A stretch of DNA of 9,750 bases from an uncultured Fidelibacterota bacterium (GTDB taxonomy: Bacteria > Fidelibacterota > Marinisomatia > SCGC-AAA003-L08 > D37C17): assembly GCA_913049525.1 (NCBI GenBank), contig CAJWYZ010000039.1:1-9750 (forward strand), given 5' to 3'. Below are positions 6,068-9,750 of the stretch, one piece after another. The notes beneath the pieces were generated by a model, which made no database searches, had not been told where the DNA came from, and worked only from the letters and a program-made list of their open reading frames with translations. Each line of letters starts with the position of its first letter. Position 1 is the first letter of the stretch. The position numbers and the translations under genes were made by a program.

Positions 6068-7011
6068 GCTATATCAGAGAGCAATTACCCTATACATTAG
6101 ATGCTTTTGAAGGTGAAGAACTAGGAGAGCGCTATAAAGGTAAGGTTAGAGAAAATTTTCATGCGGGAGATGAAATCATTATGGTCACTACCGATAGAGT
6201 CTCGGCGTTTGATCATGTATTGGGCACTATTCCGTTTAAGGGTCAAATTTTAACGGAGATTGCTAACTTCTGGTTTGAGAAAACCAAAGACATTGCACCC
6301 AATCATATTATTTCTTATCCAGACCCCCAGGTATTGGTGGCAAAGAAAGCAGAAACCCTTCCTGTAGAAGTAATTGTCAGGGGGTATATTACAGGGAGTC
6401 TCTGGAGGGAATATGAACAAGGGATTAATGGTCAATATGGTTTCATGCTTCCAGAGGGTCTTAAAAAAGATCAAAAATTTGATACCCCAATTTTAACGCC
6501 ATCCACAAAAGCGGAATATGGTGAACATGATGAGCCTATTGCACGGGAAGCTATTGTAAATGGATTGGTGGAAGAGTCTGTTTATGCTAAGGCAGAATCT
6601 TATGCGCTCGCTCTTTTTGCTGCAGGTCAGGAATGGGCAGCCAAGCAGGGATTAATACTAGTGGATACCAAATACGAATTTGGCATGGTAAATGGAGAGC
6701 TTATTGTCATTGATGAAATCCATACTCCAGATTCCAGCCGCTATTGGATTGCAGATGAATACGAAGCTCGTTTTAATAAAGGGGAAGGGCAGAAAATGTT
6801 GGATAAGGAAAACATCCGTCAATGGCTTATTGAGAGGGGGTTTTCAGGGGAGGGTACACCGCCAGCTCTTACCGATGAAATTAGGGTGGCTTTGGCTGAG
6901 AGTTATATTGAGCTTTATACCAAGCTTACAGGGCAAGATTTCCATCCAAAATTAGGAGATGTGAAATCCCGTATAGAAAATAATCTTGAAAAAGCTGGCA
7001 TTTATGCATGA
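6064..7011 (+). CDS. purC: Phosphoribosylaminoimidazole-succinocarboxamide (SAICAR) synthase PurC
   Basis: PurC joins CAIR and L-aspartate with ATP to make SAICAR, which PurB then cleaves. Family blocks in order are GKVREN (26-31), TTDRVSAFD (42-50), VEVIVRGYITGS (101-112), TPSTKAEYGEHDEPI (145-159), DTKYEFG (201-207) and DEIHTPDSSRYW (217-228). At 315 residues it is the long form, like yeast Ade1 and many FCB-group enzymes, rather than the roughly 240-residue E. coli type; the extra length is mostly C-terminal. Its ATG overlaps the purB stop by 4 bases (ATGA), and its own stop overlaps the psd ATG in the same way. No Shine-Dalgarno is evident, so coupled translation is likely. Confidence 0.97.
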   Translation: MSYIREQLPYTLDAFEGEELGERYKGKVRENFHAGDEIIMVTTDRVSAFDHVLGTIPFKGQILTEIANFWFEKTKDIAPNHIISYPDPQVLVAKKAETLPVEVIVRGYITGSLWREYEQGINGQYGFMLPEGLKKDQKFDTPILTPSTKAEYGEHDEPIAREAIVNGLVEESVYAKAESYALALFAAGQEWAAKQGLILVDTKYEFGMVNGELIVIDEIHTPDSSRYWIADEYEARFNKGEGQKMLDKENIRQWLIERGFSGEGTPPALTDEIRVALAESYIELYTKLTGQDFHPKLGDVKSRIENNLEKAGIYA

Positions 7012-7652
7012 TCGCTCCTGAAGGGAAAATAATACTGATTCCCCTTCTCCTGCTTGTTCTAGTTGGCACAGGAATTTATACTTACTATCCCTCCGAAGTA
7101 TTAAAATGGATAAACTTAATGGTGGCCTTGTTGATCCTGTTTTCTTTGTATTTTTTCAGGGATCCCCAGAGGATTCCGCCGAATAATGATGGTTTTATAT
7201 CTCCAGGGGATGGGAAGATTGTTCAAATTATTGATGTTGAAGATACTGATATTGGAAAAGCAAAACAAATATCCATTTTTCTTTCGGTATTTAACGTACA
7301 TAGCCAGCGGGTGCCAATATCTGGGAAGGTAATCTCCAAAGCGTATAATCCCGGTAAGTTTTTAGCAGCCTTCAATCATAAAGCTTCACTAGATAATGAG
7401 CAGGCAGTGGTAATGTTTGAAACTGAAAGTGGCAAAAGGTACAAAATCAAACAAATTGCAGGGCTCATCGCAAGGCGAATTTTGAACTATATGGAGCCTG
7501 AGCTTTTGGTGGAGAGAGGGCAGCGATTAGGTTTTATTCGTTTTGGTTCCAGGGTGGATATTATCGTACCTGAAGATTTTCAAATTGATGTAAGTTTAGG
7601 CGATGTAGTGGAAGGAAATCTTTCTATCATCGGACATTTTTATGAAAATTAA
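7008..7652 (+). CDS. psd: Phosphatidylserine decarboxylase proenzyme, short type
   Basis: Psd decarboxylates phosphatidylserine to phosphatidylethanolamine at the inner membrane. This 214-residue form is the short (archaeal-type/PSD-A) class rather than the roughly 320-residue E. coli form. Two hydrophobic segments, about 8-25 and 34-50, anchor the N-terminus. FRDPQR (50-55), SPGDGKIV (65-72) and the histidine block FLSVFNVHSQRVP (91-103) are family motifs. Self-cleavage should occur between Gly180 and Ser181 in RFGSRVDI, giving a small alpha chain with an N-terminal pyruvoyl group made from Ser181. The start at 7008 gives the usual IAPEG N-terminus. It overlaps purC by 4 bases and pssA by 11 bases. 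The enzyme making its substrate is the next gene. Confidence 0.95.
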   Translation: MIAPEGKIILIPLLLLVLVGTGIYTYYPSEVLKWINLMVALLILFSLYFFRDPQRIPPNNDGFISPGDGKIVQIIDVEDTDIGKAKQISIFLSVFNVHSQRVPISGKVISKAYNPGKFLAAFNHKASLDNEQAVVMFETESGKRYKIKQIAGLIARRILNYMEPELLVERGQRLGFIRFGSRVDIIVPEDFQIDVSLGDVVEGNLSIIGHFYEN

Positions 7653-8385
7653 GCAACATCTCCCCAGCATTTTTACCCTCATTAATTTATTTTTGGGATT
7701 TCTGGCAATTATTAATACTATGGCAGGAGATTATGTAATTGCCTGTTATATTATTCTTGCTGCTGGAGCCTTCGATTCTGTGGATGGAAAACTGGCCCGA
7801 TTAATTGGTATTTCTACTAATTTTGGGAAAGAAATAGACTCTCTGGCAGATATGGTTTCCTTCTGTTTGGCACCTTCCATTTTGGTCTATTCACTCTATA
7901 CTCAGAACATGCCCGGTATTTCAGGGGAGCTCATTGCCTCGGCACCTCTAATTATGGGAGCTATCCGCCTGGCACGATTTAATACGGATTATGCAAGTGA
8001 AAACCCTGAATATTTCATTGGTTTACCCACCCCGATGAATGCCCTTTCAATAGCTTCTTTGGTACTTTTTATTGAGTATTTTAAAATTGATAACCCCGAG
8101 TATTCACAACCGCGGTTGTTATTACCACTTATACTGTCACTATCCTATCTCATGGTGAGCCGGGTGCATTACGCCAAATTTCCCATTATAAATTTTAATT
8201 CTGGCAAGCAAAATTCCTTGCGCTTGCTGGGAGTGGCACTTTTTATAGTGACCTTTATTGGGGCTATTTTTATTGGCTACCCCTATCGGGTATTGGCAGG
8301 GTTTGTAAGTTTTTATCTTTTAAGTGGAATTTGGAATCACCTTAAAAATCTAGGCAATGTTGAATCAAAAAATCAGGAATCATAA
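7642..8385 (+). CDS. pssA: CDP-diacylglycerol--serine O-phosphatidyltransferase PssA (membrane type)
   Basis: PssA makes phosphatidylserine and CMP from CDP-diacylglycerol and L-serine; Psd then converts the product to phosphatidylethanolamine. The full CDP-alcohol phosphotransferase motif D-x2-DG-x2-AR-x8-G-x3-D-x3-D is intact, with Asp45, Asp48, Gly49, Ala52, Arg53, Gly62, Asp66 and Asp70. At 247 residues with several hydrophobic segments (for example 12-30, 32-44, 72-86, 152-168, 194-212 and 216-232), it is the integral type II enzyme rather than the phospholipase-D-like E. coli type. The N-terminus KQHLPSIFTLINLFLGFLAI is typical. The start lies inside psd (11-base overlap) without a Shine-Dalgarno. 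The stop abuts the purS start codon. Confidence 0.95.
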   Translation: MKIKQHLPSIFTLINLFLGFLAIINTMAGDYVIACYIILAAGAFDSVDGKLARLIGISTNFGKEIDSLADMVSFCLAPSILVYSLYTQNMPGISGELIASAPLIMGAIRLARFNTDYASENPEYFIGLPTPMNALSIASLVLFIEYFKIDNPEYSQPRLLLPLILSLSYLMVSRVHYAKFPIINFNSGKQNSLRLLGVALFIVTFIGAIFIGYPYRVLAGFVSFYLLSGIWNHLKNLGNVESKNQES

Positions 8386-8631
8386 ATGAAAGCAAAAATA
8401 TATATCAGCTATAAAGAAGGCATTTTAGACCCTCAGGGGAAAACAATAAGTCATGCTTTAGATACTATTGGCATTAAAAAAATTAACTCCGTGCGAATGG
8501 GTAAATATATCGAAATGGAGTTTAAGGGTATTTCTAAAGATAAGGCATCGGAAATCACCGATGAATCTTGCCGAAAATTATTAGCGAATCCCAATACTGA
8601 AACCTATTCATTTGAAATTGTGGAGGAATAA
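8386..8631 (+). CDS. purS: Phosphoribosylformylglycinamidine synthase subunit PurS
   Basis: PurS is the small structural subunit of the three-part FGAM synthase (PurS-PurQ-PurL). It bridges glutaminase and synthetase and helps ammonia pass between them. At 81 residues it has normal length. The motifs GILDPQGKTISHAL (13-26), SVRMGKYIEMEF (35-46) and the ending FEIVEE are characteristic. The ATG follows the pssA stop with no gap; a weak AGGA (8375-8378) precedes it. It overlaps purQ by one base (TAATG). A separate PurS implies a small-type PurL in this organism. Confidence 0.95.
   Translation: MKAKIYISYKEGILDPQGKTISHALDTIGIKKINSVRMGKYIEMEFKGISKDKASEITDESCRKLLANPNTETYSFEIVEE
8622..8626 (+). promoter_or_regulatory. 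Shine-Dalgarno of purQ
   Basis: GGAGG lies four bases before the purQ ATG, inside the end of purS. It is one of the few strong ribosome binding sites in an operon whose genes mostly lack one. It supports the start at 8631. Confidence 0.6.
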
Positions 8632-9302
8632 TGCATTTTGCCGTAATTGTATTTCCCGGTTCTAATTGTGACCATGATGCCTACCATGTCTTTCGTCATA
8701 TTTTAGATGTGCCCGTAAATTTTGTATGGCATAGAGAAACTGACTTGAAAAAATATGATGCTATTATCATTCCCGGCGGATTCAGTTATGGTGACTACCT
8801 CCGTACGGGTGCAATTGCGAGATTTTCTCCCGTAATGGAATCTATTATAAAAGAAGCCAATGCGGGGAAACCGGTATTTGGCATTTGTAATGGTTTTCAG
8901 ATTCTAATTGAGTCAGGGTTATTGCCGGGGGCACTCATAATAAATCAGGATGTTCGTTTTCTCAGTCAGGATGTCACTTTAGAAGTTGACAGTACAGATT
9001 CAATTTATACTCGTTCTTTAAAAAAGGGGCGCAAGTTAACTATGCCAATTGCCCATAAGCAGGGGAACTTTATTGCAGACGAAGATACCCTGAAAATATT
9101 GGAAAATGAAAATCGCATTGCATTTCGCTATAGTAAAAATAAAAACGGAAATCCAAATGGAAGTACAGACCGAATTGCGGGGATTCTTAATAAAGAGAAA
9201 AATGTATTGGGAATGATGCCTCATCCTGAAAGAGCGGTAGAATCCATTTTAGGGTCAGATGATGGAATTGATATTTTCAAATCAATGATAGGAATGGCTT
9301 GA
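8631..9302 (+). CDS. purQ: Phosphoribosylformylglycinamidine synthase glutaminase subunit PurQ
   Basis: PurQ is the class I glutamine amidotransferase subunit of FGAM synthase. It releases ammonia from glutamine for PurL to convert FGAR to FGAM, step four of purine synthesis. At 223 residues it has normal length. The catalytic triad is Cys86 in FGICNGFQ (83-90), with His198 and Glu200 in MMPHPERA (195-202). VFPGSNCDHD (7-16) and IIPGGFSYGDYLR (46-58) are further PurQ signatures. It overlaps purS by one base and the next gene by one base. PurL is not in the window. Confidence 0.97.
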   Translation: MHFAVIVFPGSNCDHDAYHVFRHILDVPVNFVWHRETDLKKYDAIIIPGGFSYGDYLRTGAIARFSPVMESIIKEANAGKPVFGICNGFQILIESGLLPGALIINQDVRFLSQDVTLEVDSTDSIYTRSLKKGRKLTMPIAHKQGNFIADEDTLKILENENRIAFRYSKNKNGNPNGSTDRIAGILNKEKNVLGMMPHPERAVESILGSDDGIDIFKSMIGMA

Positions 9303-9583
9303 TGAAATCCAACCAAAAACGATCAATATTATTTATTTTTTTGGTACTGTTTTTTGGTGTGGTGGCTGGTTCTATTTTAAGTCAATTTGTAGGTGCCATT
9401 TTCCCTCCTGGAGTTGTGAAACAATTTTTTCTCACCAGTACTTCTATTGGTTGGGGTGGACATCCTGATAATTGGATTGATTTATTTGTAATTAGGTTCA
9501 AAACGGGATTCTTTGTGGATATTAGTGTGGTGAGCATTTTGGGCATGGGAATTTCTTGGTATTTTTTACGGTATTTTAAATAG
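9302..9583 (+). CDS. Small membrane protein, DUF4321-like
   Basis: This is a 93-residue protein of unknown function. Two membrane helices, about 8-30 and 71-89, flank a loop of about 40 residues containing FPPGVVKQFFLTSTSIGWGG. The pattern of an N-terminal helix, a central 'FFLTS' segment, a beta-like stretch (FVIRFKTGFFVDISVVSILG) and a second helix fits the DUF4321 family as I know it. ATG 9302 forms a TGATG overlap with the purQ stop and is preferred over the TTG at 9299, which would add only one Met. Position between purQ and tatA suggests an envelope role, perhaps linked to the Tat system, but this rests on context alone. Confidence 0.75.
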   Translation: MKSNQKRSILFIFLVLFFGVVAGSILSQFVGAIFPPGVVKQFFLTSTSIGWGGHPDNWIDLFVIRFKTGFFVDISVVSILGMGISWYFLRYFK

Positions 9584-9587
9584 GGGG
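9582..9587 (+). promoter_or_regulatory. Possible Shine-Dalgarno of tatA
   Basis: AGGGGG, overlapping the stop codon of the preceding gene, lies four bases before the tatA ATG at 9592. It is a plausible though not perfect ribosome binding site. Confidence 0.4.
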
Positions 9588-9591
9588 TATT

Positions 9592-9750
9592 ATGGGGTTA
9601 GGACCTTGGGAAATCGGATTAATTATTATAGTAATTATTATTCTGTTTGGCGGCAAAAAACTACCTGAACTTGCTCGTGGTTTGGGCTTAGGATTGAGGG
9701 AGTTTAAAAAAGCTACCAGGGAAATAAAGGATGAAGTAAAATCTGCCGCT
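9592..9750 (+). CDS. tatA: Twin-arginine translocase subunit TatA/E family (5' part, cut by window end)
   Basis: The first 53 codons are present and still open at the window edge. Residues 5-20 (PWEIGLIIIVIIILFG) are the short membrane helix, followed by the hinge FGGKKLPELARGLG (19-32) and the start of the basic amphipathic helix (LREFKKATREIKDEV). This layout is diagnostic of TatA/TatB/TatE proteins, which form or nucleate the pore for folded Tat substrates. The FGxKKLPELARGLG hinge favours TatA over TatB. The start is ATG 9592, eight bases after the previous stop. The likely total length is 60-90 residues. Confidence 0.93.
   Translation, partial: MGLGPWEIGLIIIVIIILFGGKKLPELARGLGLGLREFKKATREIKDEVKSAA

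Noticed and set aside
9299..9301. TTG as start of the DUF4321-like gene
   Set aside because: The ATG three bases on (9302) forms a standard TGATG overlap with purQ and loses only one residue.

Overview
The window has two parts with very different base composition. The left third (about 1-2800) holds an AT-rich signalling gene. The right two thirds (2911-9750) are a tightly packed housekeeping operon read on the + strand. The operon proteins look like those of a Gram-negative bacterium of the FCB / Neomarinimicrobiota (SAR406) type. The clues are a long-form PurC, a separate PurS and PurQ, a DUF4321-type membrane protein next to tatA, an exported HtrA, and mostly weak or absent Shine-Dalgarno sequences. 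The taxon is an inference from gene content and order, not from a marker search.

Left part: positions 1-23 look like the distal arm and U-tract of a terminator whose other arm lies outside the window. At 128 begins a class III nucleotide cyclase fused through one membrane segment to a TolB-N-like domain and TPR-like helices. It stops at a TGA (1967-1969). The same reading frame then resumes for a further 221 codons of TPR-like sequence (ATG at 1979, TAA at 2642-2644). The two open frames therefore look like one gene cut by a single in-frame stop, or a reinitiating or readthrough pair. Just after the TGA is a strong imperfect hairpin. The intergenic stretch 2645-2910 holds a short GC-richer open segment, a perfect 12-bp palindrome, a strong rho-independent terminator (2771-2799) and presumably the promoter of the next operon.

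Right part: truA - htrA - purB - purC - psd - pssA - purS - purQ - DUF4321-like - tatA (cut by the window end). Genes overlap or are separated by at most 8 bases, so one polycistronic, translationally coupled mRNA is likely. It joins purine synthesis (PurS/PurQ of FGAM synthase, PurC, PurB), phosphatidylethanolamine synthesis (PssA then Psd), tRNA pseudouridylation (TruA), envelope protein quality control (HtrA) and Tat export (TatA). PurL, the partner required by PurS and PurQ, is not in the window and may lie downstream.

I found no tRNA, rRNA, CRISPR array, insertion sequence or clear anti-phage system. The most unusual item is the interrupted cyclase-TPR gene with its post-stop hairpin and a substituted substrate-recognition residue.
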